NCBI RefSeq assembly: GCF_932526225.1
Contig: NC_064038.1
Location: 11,345,070-11,409,069 of the forward strand
Length of the DNA stretch: 64,000 nt
Origin: Nematostella vectensis
Lineage: Eukaryota > Cnidaria > Anthozoa > Actiniaria > Edwardsiidae
Reading direction: 5' to 3'
Below, piece by piece: positions 35,674 through 50,200 of this stretch (position 1 is its first letter; each line of letters begins with the position of its first letter). The notes beneath the pieces were generated by a model, which made no database searches, was not told the origin of the DNA, and worked only from the letters and a program-made list of their open reading frames with translations. The position numbers and the translations under genes are program-made.

Positions 35674-38649
35674 TTCCAAATATTCTCACAAAAATCATGG
35701 CATCCAGAATCATTCATATTTTATAATAGTCATATACCAAAACTTTTTAGGAAAAAGCTTTCTTTTTCTACTAGATGTTTATAGCAAAAATATTGTAAAA
35801 CATCCCAAAAGCAGTGGCAGATCTAGAATATTTCAAAGGATTGTTCAACATAAAAACTTCACCAAATCTCTCCAAGTCATCATTTTGCTTAAAAAGGTTT
35901 TTTTTGAAGCCACAGAACCACCACTGGAACCTACACTGAGAAAAGTTAAATGTCATTGTACGGATTTCTCCAAAAAGCAGAAACTTGTTACAAATAATCG
36001 CAATAATTACAAATACTTTGTTCTGTACAATTTCCTGACACTAACATGAAGAAAGTACATAGAAGTAATGAATACGCAATTCTTGTAAATGATTATATAT
36101 TTTCTCTGTTCATATAATTTATTTTGATTAAGCAATCTATCTTCTTTAGACATTCTATAGTTTGAGAGTCCGGCCAGCAAACGTCGACCAAACGCGCTGT
36201 AAAAAATCTCTTATAGGAGGTGATATTCGCTACGAAAGTACAGTAGGTTTATATATTTATATTATCCGTACATAGTAATTAATATTTGGCTGGAAAATCT
36301 CTAGCCTCACCATATTTTATGAAGTTTATAGAGGTTTAGATTTAAAGTTTCATAGACATTATGACATAGTGACGTTTGTATATACTTCCCTCTTAGAAGG
36401 GTTAATAGATCTTTTTTTTTTTGCCTTTTGCGTAGTTTTTGCTGGTCGCCAACTCTTTCCAGCTCTAAGCTATATATTCTATACATCTTTTATACTCAAT
36501 TCTTTTGTATGAGTAATATGATATATTATGTACAGGTTTCATGTGGCATTAATAAATTATTATTAAAGGATATATATACCATACCCTGTGTGTGTGAACT
36601 TCTTCTGGGTCGCGTGGGGGAGAATTCCAGACTTTGGGTGTCCCAGATAAATGAGCATATATCTAAGGGTTGTAAACCAAGAAGTTTTTTCGGACTTTCT
36701 GCCCTCTTATAACGGCCACCACTAGGCGGTCAACCTCTATATATGGACATTTTCTAAAATCTCGATTTAAAATTCTTCGGTCGTCGCCCAAGAGCCCCTC
36801 CCTGCTCTAACGGTCAACTAGAGGAACCAGACACTATAAAAAGAATTAGCCACGCCCCTTTTCGGCTGAATAAAATTCAAACTTCAAGATGACAACACGC
36901 CGTAACATTACGTCGCTAGTGAGACTTTTTAGTTGTGCTATCGTTAATAATGTGAACTAATTTTTACTGCGCATTCCTGCTCTTTTGGTGATTCATTCAT
37001 TGTTAGTAGCCAAGAGAAAATAAACTGAGCAAACGAGAAGAAAAGTTTGGGTTTCGCTCCTCGTGGACAAACAAGACACGCTTGACAGAACTCCTCAGCG
37101 CGTGGCAGTTTACTAACAAGTGAGCCTTGCATGTGGACTTGGCCCAGGCCCTTTTATGGTGCGGGTCCTTGTTTAAGCGAAAACTACGATGGCGAAAATG
37201 CCTTTCTATATGTTGGATTAAATTAGGCGGGGGGGGGGGGGAGGGGGGTCATTTGCCTACCCCCCTGTCCCCCCTATATGTTAGCTGAAGAGGGAGTTAC
37301 AAAATGTATAAAGATATCCTATATACTGTTTTTTTTAGCGCGCCACGATACCCGAAACTCCGAAGGTTGTGATATAAGAATAAATCCACTGGAGGGCCGG
37401 CTAGCAAGTCTGCTTTGTTATTCCAATAATTGTAACATCGACCTTATTCATCAAACATGTCTCAAACTCGCTCAGACACTTTGAGGTACACCAAGCTCCT
37501 TCGCTTTATTCAATATATTAAATATTTCACTCTATTTCCAATCTTGAAATTAAAATTTTAGTATTTACATCCCGAGCAAAAATGCTCTATTAAATATAGG
37601 AAACAGTGCTAATAAAAAAACACGTGGTTTTCACCCAAGCCTCGAGAATCGAGGTTCAATGTTATAAACCCAGCCTAATGCCAGGTGTTCTTATAGGAGT
37701 TCACCCTATGACGTCACAAAACGTCGGGTAGGGGCACATAGAACTAGGCTGGTTAAATATATGCTGCTGCTGGTTATACAGTTAAACTGTTAGTTGCAAG
37801 CAAGGCCAGGGATGCGTTGTGCCCCGATATCTCACTAATATTTAGACATCACCGGATGAAGTTTTATTCCGTTCTACATAAGTATTTAGTGTCTGTCACC
37901 TCTATATGTACCCTAGGTTCGATTACAAGCCGTTTCCGTGAGCCCGCGGTACGGGCGGAGGACTTTATAACCGCCTGACGTTGGCTGGTAATAGAACCGA
38001 ATGTATAGTACTTTTGTGAAATACTTTTTTTATTTATTACAAAATGTTTTTTTTTTTTTTATCTTGTGGGTTTTACGTCAATTGTGCAGACACTATTTGG
38101 AAACCCATCTGATTTTAATGTTTTGGTCATTCTAAAAAAAATGTGTGGAAAATGAAAAATTGGTGATTCTTGCTACAGCAAAAATTCAATGGAGAATGAA
38201 TGCCAAATAATGATTTCTTTACTACACGAAATTAACGCCCATGATTGACGTGTATTGATGCCAATCCACCTTCCCCACACCTTCCCACAAATCTTCGCGT
38301 TGCGCGCGTGAAACCGAGGATAGAAACAAACTTTGACATCTTGTTAACAATTTTGACACCTGAAATCAGTTTCAAGCGCGCAAAGACTTGTGGGAAATAC
38401 TAGGAAAGGTGAATATAATAAACACGAATCGGGGGCTAGCCAAATAAACACCAGTTACTACGATTTGTAACAATAAAGTTTGGCGTTAACTTCCTGTAAT
38501 AAGATATATCTATGATTGCAAAATAAGTGTGAGAAATGATTTGAGAATCCAGAAAGGGATTGTGGGATCGGAACATAACAAAGGTATCTACCTTGTCCAC
38601 CAAGCGATCCCACAATTTTCTCAATACGTGAACCTATGCCCAGTCCCCC

Positions 38650-38886
38650 TTAAAAAGCCTCTGTTAGCCGCCATTTTGTCATCCTAGCAAAGTACCAAGT
38701 GTGGAATAGCATACATTTCCATCGGCTGATTTAGCGAAGCCAATGCGGTATTTCCGATTGAATTTGGTAAATAAAGTATTAAACTTCGTTTTCGGATAAC
38801 TATTTCGAGCTTTCAATTAGGCGCTAGGCGCCTTGCAGTATTAAATAAAAACAATAACAAAGGTGTGGCTGACAACGGCTCTTTAA
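38650..38886. mobile_element. TTAA-flanked MITE, family B (copy with both ends)
   Basis: TTAA lies at 38650-38653 and 38883-38886. The ends AAGCCTCTGTTAGCCGCC and, reverse-complemented, AGAGCCGTTGTCAGCCAC are related inverted repeats. The interior has CATTTCCATCGGCTGATTTA and GGTAAATAAAGTATTAAAC, which define family B elsewhere in the window. Confidence 0.7.
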
Positions 38887-39299
38887 GCGAGACATATTCA
38901 TATTATTTACAAGGGTTGTTCTTGTTTTCACACTATAAACTTGTGCGGTCTCCTCTACAAGTGGACTCACTGTCTATTGTTGATACCAACGAATCATACC
39001 ACTCGAAGAGGATTTTTCATTTAAAACCACATGCAGTTAGGTTTCTAAGCACTTGCTTTAAACGACCTTTCAATTTTTTAAATAACTTCATAAATAAAGT
39101 ATCTTGCCACAAAAGCTTACTCTGGTTTTCTCAAAATGACGTCACACATTACATCGTTCCTTGAGTGATGTCATCATCGATTGGCGTGTCTTTAGATGAA
39201 TTGCTTGCCATCTTATTGGCCTCTCGGCTCCAAGACGTGACGACATAGCTTAAGTGACGTATAAGGGAGACGTCATTGAAGGTAGAAGCGGAAGTGACG

Positions 39300-42200
39300 T
39301 CATAGACTCCCTGATATGTGGCCGTAGGCCATGAGACTGGATAACACGACGTAGATAAACCAAAGGAACAGAAGCAGCAATCCCGTCATCCATTTCGATA
39401 ATGTCGGTCCTCCGAGTTCACCTTTGTACAGCTTCAAATAAAAAGGAATGTCGTTACTGAGGCGATCTTATAATGGGAAGGAACAATCGTTCCAAATAAA
39501 AAAATAATGGTTACGAGAGCCTAGTAAGAGGAATTCTTTGATTGTTCTGACTGGATATGGCAAACATCCCAATATCACTTTCGCTAGTTTCCACACGTGT
39601 TCTGCAAATAGCGTTGAAAGTGTTTACCAAAGGAGAACCGCACGAGTCATAAATGGGAGGGTGAATCCTAGTATTGGCCCCAAAACTTGACTTTCCCCAT
39701 CATTTCGTAGCTTTTTTAGGCTAACCTGGAGAACTTACAATGCGACGCATGCTATATTGACCACCTTGGCAGTTTTGTGAAGTAAGCCAATAAAGATGCG
39801 AAAAACGTGCTATCTGATACAACGCGCGCTACCGTGGCTACCTTGACAGTTTTGTGAAGTAAACCAATAAGGATGCTAGAAACGTGCTATCTGATACGAC
39901 GCGCGCTACCGTGGCCACCTTGACAGTTTTGTGAAGTAAACCAATAAGGATGCTAGAAACGTGCTATCTGATACGACGCGCGCTACCGTGGCCACCTTGA
40001 CAGTTTTGTGAAGTAAACCAATAAGGATGCTAGAAACGTGCTTTCTGATACAACGCGCGCTACCGTGGCTACCTTGACAGTTTTGTGAAGTAAACCAATA
40101 AGGATGCTAGAAACGTGCTATCTGATACGACGCGCACTAGCGTGGCCACCTTAACAGTTTTATGAAGTAAACCAATAAGGATGCTAGAAACGTGCTATCT
40201 GATACGACGCGCGCTACCGTGGCCACCTTGACAGTTTTGTGAAGTAAACCAATAAGGATGCGAGAAACGTGCTATCTGATACAACGCGCGCTACCGTGGC
40301 CACCTTGACAGTTTTGTGAAGTAAGCCAGTAGGACGTGAGAAACGTGCTTTCTGAATAGCATCAGTGTCACTAGACAATCAGCGTGACATAGAAAAGCTT
40401 CAGATGATGGAATCAGTCTAGTTATAATGTGCATGTCAATCAAAACAGTTATGCATGGCGCATGCTTATCGGCCAAAATGCTTTAAAATCTGTCTTGGTG
40501 GCCACGGTTGCTCGCGTCGAACTTAGGGATTGACTTACATATCTTCTTAGAACCAGCAAGAAGAGACAAACACCACCGCACAATGCGAAGACCAAGACAG
40601 AAAAAGCCAGATTACCGCTGGACACCTTGTACACAGTACCACGGGCGGCGTGATAACAAGTACTCATCACCCATGGCAACCCAAGACCAAGGAACACGTT
40701 GACACTATTGCTACCTGCGGAATAAAGAGGAAGCTAGTGTGTAAACGGGACATTAAGAAACGCGATTACGCTATTTATACCTGCGGCAATAAAGCGGAAG
40801 TTAGGAGTGTGACTTAAGCGTTACAAAGATTTAAAGTCGCCATGAAGAAGGACTGAATAAAAGGTCGAAACGTTAGCATTTTTTGGGACTCCGTTTTGGT
40901 TCTCTATTTTATCCTCAATGTACATGTTATGAATGAATTGTTAATATATGCAAAAGTCGTTTCCGACGCATCAGTTAGATATTTACTTTCACTTTCCATT
41001 CGACATTTCACTTATTTGCTTTACGCGGATCTCTTCATTGTTTGACTAAGCATGCGTAGTTACTGTTAGCAAAACAGGTTTTATATTTGCCAGGCTAAGA
41101 TAACAGTTTAACGATTACCTTTATCCTTAATCTTACCGCTGTTACATTGCTTAATTTTGCATATTACTATAGTCAAACGCTTCCTTTTTATACTGCTCTT
41201 GCTATTTCTATCGAAGGAATTTATTCTTAGTCATTTATTATTTCATCGTTGTTTTTCTTCCCAAAGTCAACACCCGATCTTCTATTCTTACATCATCCTT
41301 AAAACCAGTTTGACCAGTTTATTAATGAGATTAGTATAAATTGAGCAGCATAGTAACTAGCTCTAGGATTGTACTGTAACTGTTGCGAGGACACTACACG
41401 GCAGTGCTCTAGGTTGGTTTAGTCAGGACTCTCTAAAGTTGGCTTCGTCGACTTTCCGGGAAAGAGATGTTCCTTCACTACCTTCCGAAAGTAAATGCCT
41501 TCGTACAGCCAACCTCCTTCTAGCCAGTGGTAGCCCTACCATTTGTAAACACTCAAGCGGTGCAATAAAGAACAAAGAAGACGGTCAACCCTTGCTCAGC
41601 GTGTACGATCCCCGGCTACCCCCAATACCATAAAAGAACCACCAAAAAAACCTCGTAACATACACAACAGACCAAGGCATCCCATAGGACCCAGAGAGCA
41701 TAGCTGTTTGCTCAAATTCACTTAAAAAAAAACACGGGTATAATAAGGAACATGTCTCTTTTTTATACATATAGGCGAGATCCAATGGCAATGGGGACTG
41801 AAAAACCTACTTGGGTCGAAACTCTGAGGCTGTGAACGCCACGTTTATAGGAAACCATCATAAGCAGAAGAGCAGTGTTCTCAAATTCTTCTAAATCTAT
41901 CGCTCTGCTTCGCCTCCATTCAAAAGGAGGCGCCCACCCCCCCCCCCCCCCCTTTCCCTCGCCCGTCGCCTATGAGCGTCCACGTGATCGCATACTAACC
42001 AGTGATGTTGCCAATAGCAGCATCAGCGCCGGTATCTTGTAACGCCGCTGAGCGGCTAGCCATGGTGTCTGGCAGACTAGTGCCAATGGCGATGATGGTG
42101 ATCCCCGTAACACTGTTTCTGAGGTCCACCACACAGCCTAGCAGCTTTCCGAGCTACAAAAAAGAAGAGGTACGTTTTTCCTGCACGCTCGGCCTATTCC

Positions 42201-43906
42201 TTTCGAGATTAAACAGAGTGTGAAAAGGTGTGAAAAAGAATCCATTTTCATCGGCTGTTTTGGGGAAGTCAATGCGATATTTCCGATTGGATTTGGTAAA
42301 TAAAGTATTACACTTTGTTTTCGAATGATTATTTCGAGATTTTAACACGTTAGGCGCATTGCAATATTAAATGAAAGCTATTATATAAGGTGTGGCTGAC
42401 AATGGCAGATTATTTCTTACTGGGATACCTGTGGTAGCCCAGTCATAAAATGCAACTGTTTCTTTTTTCGTCGTCTCGCGTTTTTGCAAAATACCCAAGA
42501 ATCTTTGCGATACCTTTTGCCTAATTTAAAACTGTGTACAGTAAACTGTGTCATGGCCGCCATCTTTGTAATTGTGTAAAATCAACTTAAGCCGGATTGA
42601 TTTCGCTGTATTTACTCGTGTTTGCATTTGCGACTGGACGAAGAGACCGGGACACGTGAGGCTCGAGATTAGAATGATCTACTGCCTGCTTTAGACAGTT
42701 TACTCACAGGCTTCCCACCCGCGTCAGTTAAGGAACATTTTCAATAAAATCTAGAGCATTGTGTTGTCTTTGTAATGTTGTTGATCTCGATCCTTGAGAA
42801 TATGTAAGCTATATGTTATAATTTCAAGTCTGGATATTCATTTACTTTCAAAATTAAAATGTTTAAAGAATATGATAGCATAAAAAGATATTGTTGTTTA
42901 TTTTGCACTTATATAAATAAAACAATAAATTTAATGTAAATTATATTGTTAATACAATATGGCTCACTTTGGTGGTAACACATTGAGGGCAGTGAACGAA
43001 AGAAACGTTTAAGAAATATATTTTTTAATATTAATGAATGTTAAAACATTCTCACATTCTCATTTTTCCTTTATTTTATTTCGGTGCTATCTCTGCTGCG
43101 GGGATAGTATTTGTAAGATTTTTACACTGCAAAAGATAGGACAATCAGCCCCATCTACTTAAATGTAGCACACCTCAAGTCCAACCCCACCTCAAGAGAT
43201 GATGCTTCTTACCTTTCTCGCCCCAAACATTGTTGTGATATGGCATATACAATAAAAAACAAGATTATACATGTTTTTCTAATATCCAAAGGTGGTGGGC
43301 AGTAGAATGTTTGTCATACATATCACAACACAGGGCCCAAACAAATTGCAGATCTCAGGTATCCCAGTTATCCCTGCGCGCTGGATCTAGTTATTGTTTG
43401 CCATTGAAAATACAACGGTTTATTTGCAAGCAAACTTCATCGCTTGAATTAGCCGATGGAAATGGATGCTTTGTGTGACTCGGCATTGAGCGGGAGCGTA
43501 AAATGGCGGCGTGATTGGCCTTCTTTAAAATTGTAGGATTAATTTAGCGTCTGCTACGTTTTTTGCTGCCCGCCACAGAAATAAAAGGCCCTGACGTTTT
43601 AGATTATCACAGGTTTCCCGCGCTCGCTCAAGGCTCTTTAAGACTATTCAGGTGAATGACAGCCATTATGCAGGCCCGTACCCAGGGGGGGGGGGGGGGG
43701 GTGCACCCCCACACAAGGCTGAAGGTCCACTTCCGGCTCCCAATGGGCGTGCTATTTGTAGAAAAAAAACTATTAAGCATAAGCTAGATCACTCTGGTAC
43801 GTAGCCAAATCCGACAATAAACGTCCCGTAGAGATACTGCAAAGGCATAAAAAAATTCCCTTTTTGTTTTTGTTGGAAAAATTAGGTCCACTTTTTCGGA
43901 TTTCGC

Positions 43907-43937
<31 letters not shown>

Positions 43938-44174
43938 ATCCTAGGTACGGGCCTGTTATGATGCTTGCATGAGTCTGTTTGCATTACCTGCTCTATGACT
44001 GCTGTGAGAGCGGCAATAAAAAGAAGTGAAACCACAAACGCCGGCCATCCGCCGAGTAATGGTCTGCAACATCAAGCGTCTGAGATGAGTACGGTAACAT
44101 TGAGCGCACTGCTGCTAAACATTATCAAGCTGACATTCGTCACTAAAAATGACGGTAGGGGCACCAATCACAGT

Positions 44175-44272
<98 letters not shown>

Positions 44273-47200
44273 TTGATGATGATGATGATGATGATGGCGG
44301 CGGCGGCGGCGGCGGTGGTGGTGGTGGTGGTGGTGGTATGATGATGATGATGATATCATGGCGACCGTGATAAGACGCTGATAATTGTGCTGGTGATATG
44401 GTCGAAAAAGTATTAGTAGTACGTTTTTGCCAATATAACACAAAGGAAGCAAATACAAAATAAACATGTGCTTTTTTTCTCTTACCTCGGTGGAATAAAT
44501 GCGAATAGAACTTTCCAAAAGAACGTAAGAAAATGCATGATAAAATCTATCGAGTTCAAAGGCAGCTCATTTCCATCCTTGTCTTCGTCACCTTGTATAA
44601 TCATCGCACTATGAGGGCAGAAGATGAGATCAGTGAAAATACTACTGCAATGTAGGTGCAACGTACGACATCACAAAGCACATCCACAGAAAACTGAAAC
44701 ACATAATGAAAAACTTACTCCTCAAACTGGGATCGCCATGTTTTCGACAAGCTTTGTTCGTCCTGAGATGTGATGATGTTAGCCACTCTGTCCACGATAT
44801 CGTCCACATCTGAGACAGAAATAGCAATCATTTTGCAATGGGCTCTTGTTCTAAACATAACGAACGCGATCCATACCATGCAAATGCAGTATATATTTTT
44901 CTTAGCAACCCCGCTTACTCGAACCCGCGCTAACCCAAACCGTGTCTTCCCTTAGCCCTTAGAGTTCAAGCAAGTGGGTTTCGTACTTGCCCATATCCTA
45001 GGCTATGGGGATTTCTATTCTTTAGCTATTAAATGGGTAAGCCCACATACCACTTGAGATGTGAACCACTGTCGCAGTTCTATTTCCTATACGAGCGCCA
45101 GTACTTGGGTCATGTAACAGAACAACGAAGTTTGTATCCTAGAAAACAAACAAACCATTTAATTAAAAAATACTCTGTTGTTAACGTATTCGCGCTATTT
45201 TTTATTTTTTTTAGCTACGGGTTTGCTTTTATTTAAAGCCCCACTGTCACCAGTTTACTTCCGGTCGATTACGTAAAAAGTTCCGATGATTTTTAACGGG
45301 AAACGCGAAAAATATTTCAAAATTGTGAAAGCAGTGTGTCTATTGGAAGTTTCTTTGAGGATGTGATTGATAATTTAAAGCGGATGACCTGTTAAGTAGC
45401 GCGGATTCTAATAGATTATATTGTCTTTTAGGGGTTGAGGTTTCCATCGGACCTCGCGGAAGTAAACTAGTAACAATGCGGCTTTAACCAAATGGGCCGA
45501 GCACAATTTTGAGCCCGTCCAGTTTTGACCCTAGCACGCTGCGGCATCGTCTTCTGCGCATGCGTCTTACCTGTGTCTCGGTGTTGATTTTGACCGTGAT
45601 ATGTTTGGACATTTCGCCGTGATGAAATGTCAACAGACCGTCGGTCACTTGCTCATAGTCACACGTCTTTGCCTCAAGTTCGTTCTTGGTACCGCCTTTC
45701 GCCGTCCCATTCCTGTATACAATGAAGTCGGTTAGAGTTAAAGGGGAAGTTTCGTGGGTTTTCCGTAGGTCACGGTTTTCTACAATCTAAGAAAATCCCC
45801 ATCATCTTTGCTGTTTACTTCGTCATCCAGTCATATGGTATATTAAGGAATGATAAATATTTAGTTATTCTACAAGAGACAGACTTTTTTTGTTTATAAA
45901 GGCGGCTACATATCCACCCAATGAACCCCCAACCCCTCCCCCTCCTCTCTGGGTAGGTATCACTAGGTATCACTATAGCTAGGTATCACTATAGCTTACA
46001 TGGTGTGATACTTGAGCGTAACAGTCCCATCACATCCTTTTCGCCGTACGACGGTGCACGTTGCCTCCCCCGTCACGAAATTAGCGTGGTAGCTGGCCTG
46101 CTCGAACGAGAACTCCCCCGGCACTGAGAAGAAATAATTGAGACTTCTTTAAACTCGGATGGTTTATGGCTGATAAATACACAAGGGCATAATCATTTTC
46201 ACAGCTTTCAACCAATCATCGCAAGATATTCATTTTTGCTTTTCTCATATAATACACTTTCTTATAAGAACGTCAAATTTTCAGGCAGTTTTTTGGGGGG
46301 ACATTTCAAGGCTAAATATTTCTTACCGATGTTCTTAGAATTTTAGCGTATATAAGAATATAATAATAAGGTTGTTAATTGAACACAATTTGATTCTGCA
46401 TTTTAGAACGCACCAGGAGGCTAGGTCATCGATGATGTCTGTAATCCCCTCAGGGGAGGGGTTTTTTCATACATACTATCGTCATCGATGATGTCTGTAA
46501 TCCCCTCAGTGGAGGGATTTTAAATACATACTATCGTCATCAATGATGTCTGTAATCCCCTCAGTGGAGGAATTCTTAATAATACTATCGTCATCAATGA
46601 TGTCTGTAATCCCCTCAGGGGAGGGGTTCTTCATACATACTATAGTCATCAAAGATGTCTGTAATCCACTCAGGGGAGGGATTTTTAATACATACTATCG
46701 TCATCAATGATGTCTGTAATCCCCTCAGTGGAGGGGTTCTTCATACATACTATCGTCGTCAATGATGTCTGTAATCCCCTCAGTGGAGGGGTTCTTCATA
46801 CATACTATCGTTATCAATGATGTCTGTAATCCCCTCAGGGGAGGGATTTTTAATACATACTATCGTCATCAATGATGTCTGCAATCCCCTCAGTGGGAGT
46901 TCTTCATACATACTATCGTCATCAATGATGTCTGTAATCCCCTCAGTGGAAGGATTTTTAATAAATACTATCGTCAACAATTATGTCTGTAATCCCCTCA
47001 GTGGAAGGATTTTTAATATATACTATCGTCATCAATGATGTCTGTAATTCCCTCAGGGGAGGGATTTTTAATACATACTATCGTCATCAATGATGTCTGT
47101 AATCCCCTCAGTGGAAGGATTTTTAATAAATACTATCGTCATCAATGATGTCTGTAATCCCCTCAGTGGAGGGGTTCTTCATACATACTATCGTCATCAA

Positions 47201-50200
47201 TGATGTCTGTAATCCCCTCAGGGGAGGGATTTTTAATACATACTATCGTCATCAATGATGTCTGTAATCCCCTCAGTGGAGGGGTTCTTCATACATACTA
47301 TCGTCATCAATGATGTCTGTAATCCCCTCAGTGGAGGGATTTTTAATACATACTATCGTCATCAATGATGTCTTTAATCCCCTCAGTGGAGGGATTTTTA
47401 ATACATACTATCGTCATCAATGATGTCTGTAATCCCCTCAGTGGAAGGATTTTTAATTCATACTATCGTCATCAATGATGTCTGTAGTCCTCTCAGGGGA
47501 GGGGTTCTTCATACATACTATCGTCATCAATGATGTCTGTAATCCCCTCAGTGGAGGGATTTTTAATACATACTATCGTCAACAATGATGTCTGTTATCA
47601 CCTCAGTGGAGGGGTTCTTCATACATACTATCGTCATCAATTATGTCTGTAATCGCCTCAGGGGAGGGATTTTTAATACATACTATCGTCATCAATGATG
47701 TCTGTAATCCCCTCAGTGGAGGGGTTCTTCATACATACTATCGTCATCAATGATGTCTGTAATCCCCTCAGGGGAGGGATTTTTAATACATACTATCGTC
47801 ATCAATGATGTCTGTAATCCCCTCAGGGGAGAGGTTCTTCATACATACTATCGTCATCAATGATGTCTGTAATTCCCTCAGGGGAGGGATTTTTAATACA
47901 TACTATCGTCATCAATGATGTCTGTAATCCCCTCAGGGGAGGGGTTCTTCATACATACTATCGTCATCAATGATGTCTGTAATCCCCTCAGGGGAGGGAT
48001 TTTTAATACATACTATCGTCATCAATGATGTCTGTAATCCCCTCAGGGGAGGGATTTTTAATACATACTATCGTCATCAATGATGTCTGTAATCCCCTCA
48101 GGGGAGGGATTTTTAATACATACTATCGTCATCAATGATGTCTGTAATCCCCTCTGTGGAGGGGTTCTTCATACATACTATCGTCATCAATGATGTCTGT
48201 AATCCCCTCAGGGGAGGGGTTCTTCATACATACTATCGTCATCAATGATGTCTGTAATCCCCTCAGGGGAGGGGTTCTTCATACATACTATCGTCATCAA
48301 TGATGTCTGTAATCCCCTCAGGGGGGATTTTTAATACATACTATCGTCATCAATGATGTCTGTAATCCCCTAAGGGGAGGGATTTTTAATACATACTATC
48401 GTCATCAATGATGTCTGTAATCCCCTCAGGGGAGGGATTTTTAATACATACTATCGTCATCAATGATGTCTGTAATCCCCTCAGTAGAGGGGTTCTTCAT
48501 ACATACTATCGTCATCAATGATGTCTGTAATCCCCTCAGGGGAGGGGTTCTTCATACATACTATCGTCATCAATGATGTCTGTAATCCCCTCAGGGGAGG
48601 GGTTCTTCATACATACTATCGTCATCAATGATGTCTGTAATCCCCTCAGGGGGGATTTTTAATACATACTATCGTCATCAATGATGTCTGTAATCCCCTC
48701 AGTGGAGGGGTTCTTCATACATACTATCGTCATCAATGATGTCTGTAATCCCCTCAGGGGAGGGGTTCTTCATACATACTATCGTCATCAATGATGTCTG
48801 TAATCCCCTCAGGGGAGGGGTTCTTCATACATACTATCGTCATCAATGATGTCTGTAATCCCCTCAGGGGGGGATTTTTAATACATACTATCGTCATCAA
48901 TGATGTCTGTAATCCCCTCAGGGGGGGATTTTTAATACATACTATCGTCATCAATGATGTCTGTAATTCCCTCAGGGGAGGGATTTTTAATACATACTAT
49001 CGTCATCAATGATGTCTGTAATCCCCTAAGGGGAGGGGTTCTTCATACATACTATCGTCATCAATGATGTCTGTAATCCCCTAAGGGGAGGGATTTTTAA
49101 TACATACTATCGTCATCAATGATGTCTGTAATCCCCTCAGGGGAGGGATTTTTAATACATACTATCGTCATCAATGATGTCTGTAATCCCCTCAGTGGAG
49201 GGGTTCTTCATACATACTATCGTCATCAATGATGTCTGTAATCCCCTCAGGGGAGGGGTTCTTCATACATACTATCGTCATCAATGATGTCTGTAATCCC
49301 CTCAGGGGAGGGGTTCTTCATACATACTATCGTCATCAATGATGTCTGTAATCCCCTCAGGGGGGGATTTTAATACATACTATCGTCATCAATGATGTCT
49401 GTAATCCCCTCAGGGGGGGATTTTTAATACATACTATCGTCATCAATGATGTCTGTAATCCCCTCAGGGGAGGGATTTTTAATACATACTATCGTCATCG
49501 ATGATGGTAATACGGGTGAGATTAGGTTCGCCGAGGTCTGTAATCCCCTCAGGGGAGGGGTTCTTCAGCAACACGTAGAAGTCTTTGTTTTTGGAGAAGT
49601 CCTCGCAGGGCAGGATGGGAATTCTAAGGATGTGCTTGTTGATACCTGCGCGGAATGCCTGTGGAAATATTCAACCGTGATAGGTGGGTGGACTGGGTGA
49701 ATTATAATCAACCAATTGTTCCCCTGAACTCATAAGGGGATTTTCTTAGAGCACAATCCACCCCCGGAAGTTCTTGTGCCGCTATACAGGGTATGTAAGG
49801 TTTTTTTTTTATCCCCCAAACCCGGCTTGAAAGACCCCCCCCCCCCCCCCCCCAACGACCGAAGCACACAGAAACACGAATATATATTTCGGTAAAACTT
49901 CAAATAAAAAGATTTCATTACCAGGTCAATGAGATTGAGATTTTATTTTTAATTAGTTTGAGGTTCCCGATTGTTAAGTGGGCGTATTCAATGATAAAAG
50001 CCAATTAATCAAGACCGTTACCATGGTTCCCTTGACTGTCTGGTACTCTTTGCCATTCTTGGCGCTCCCGTCATGTGTCTCGTAGTCCACACTGAAGCGC
50101 TGCGAGGAGCCTGGGGACGATGGTGTCACGCCATCTTCAAAGCTGTTCTCACTTATTGTGTCAGCTATCGAGTCATTGTGAGCGTAGATCATTTCTTTGC

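Larger units (their letters stand above)
34247..39299. other. convergent intergenic region; no gene supported
   Basis: Lies between the 3' ends of the AF9-like gene (plus) and the NCX gene (minus). It contains two MITEs, listed separately. 34390-34540 has Tc1/pogo-like phrases (AACTCAAACTCCCCACTAAC) without clear ends, and 37230-37250 is a G-run. No exon-like frame with splice support was seen. Confidence 0.5.

Noticed and set aside
44115-44518. Poly-Asp, poly-Ser and poly-His open frames
   Set aside because: Translation of a GAT microsatellite in three frames; it lies in an NCX intron.
46425-49500. CRISPR-like regular repeat array
   Set aside because: There are no unique spacers; the units are contiguous 55-bp tandem copies matching a neighbouring exon, in animal DNA.
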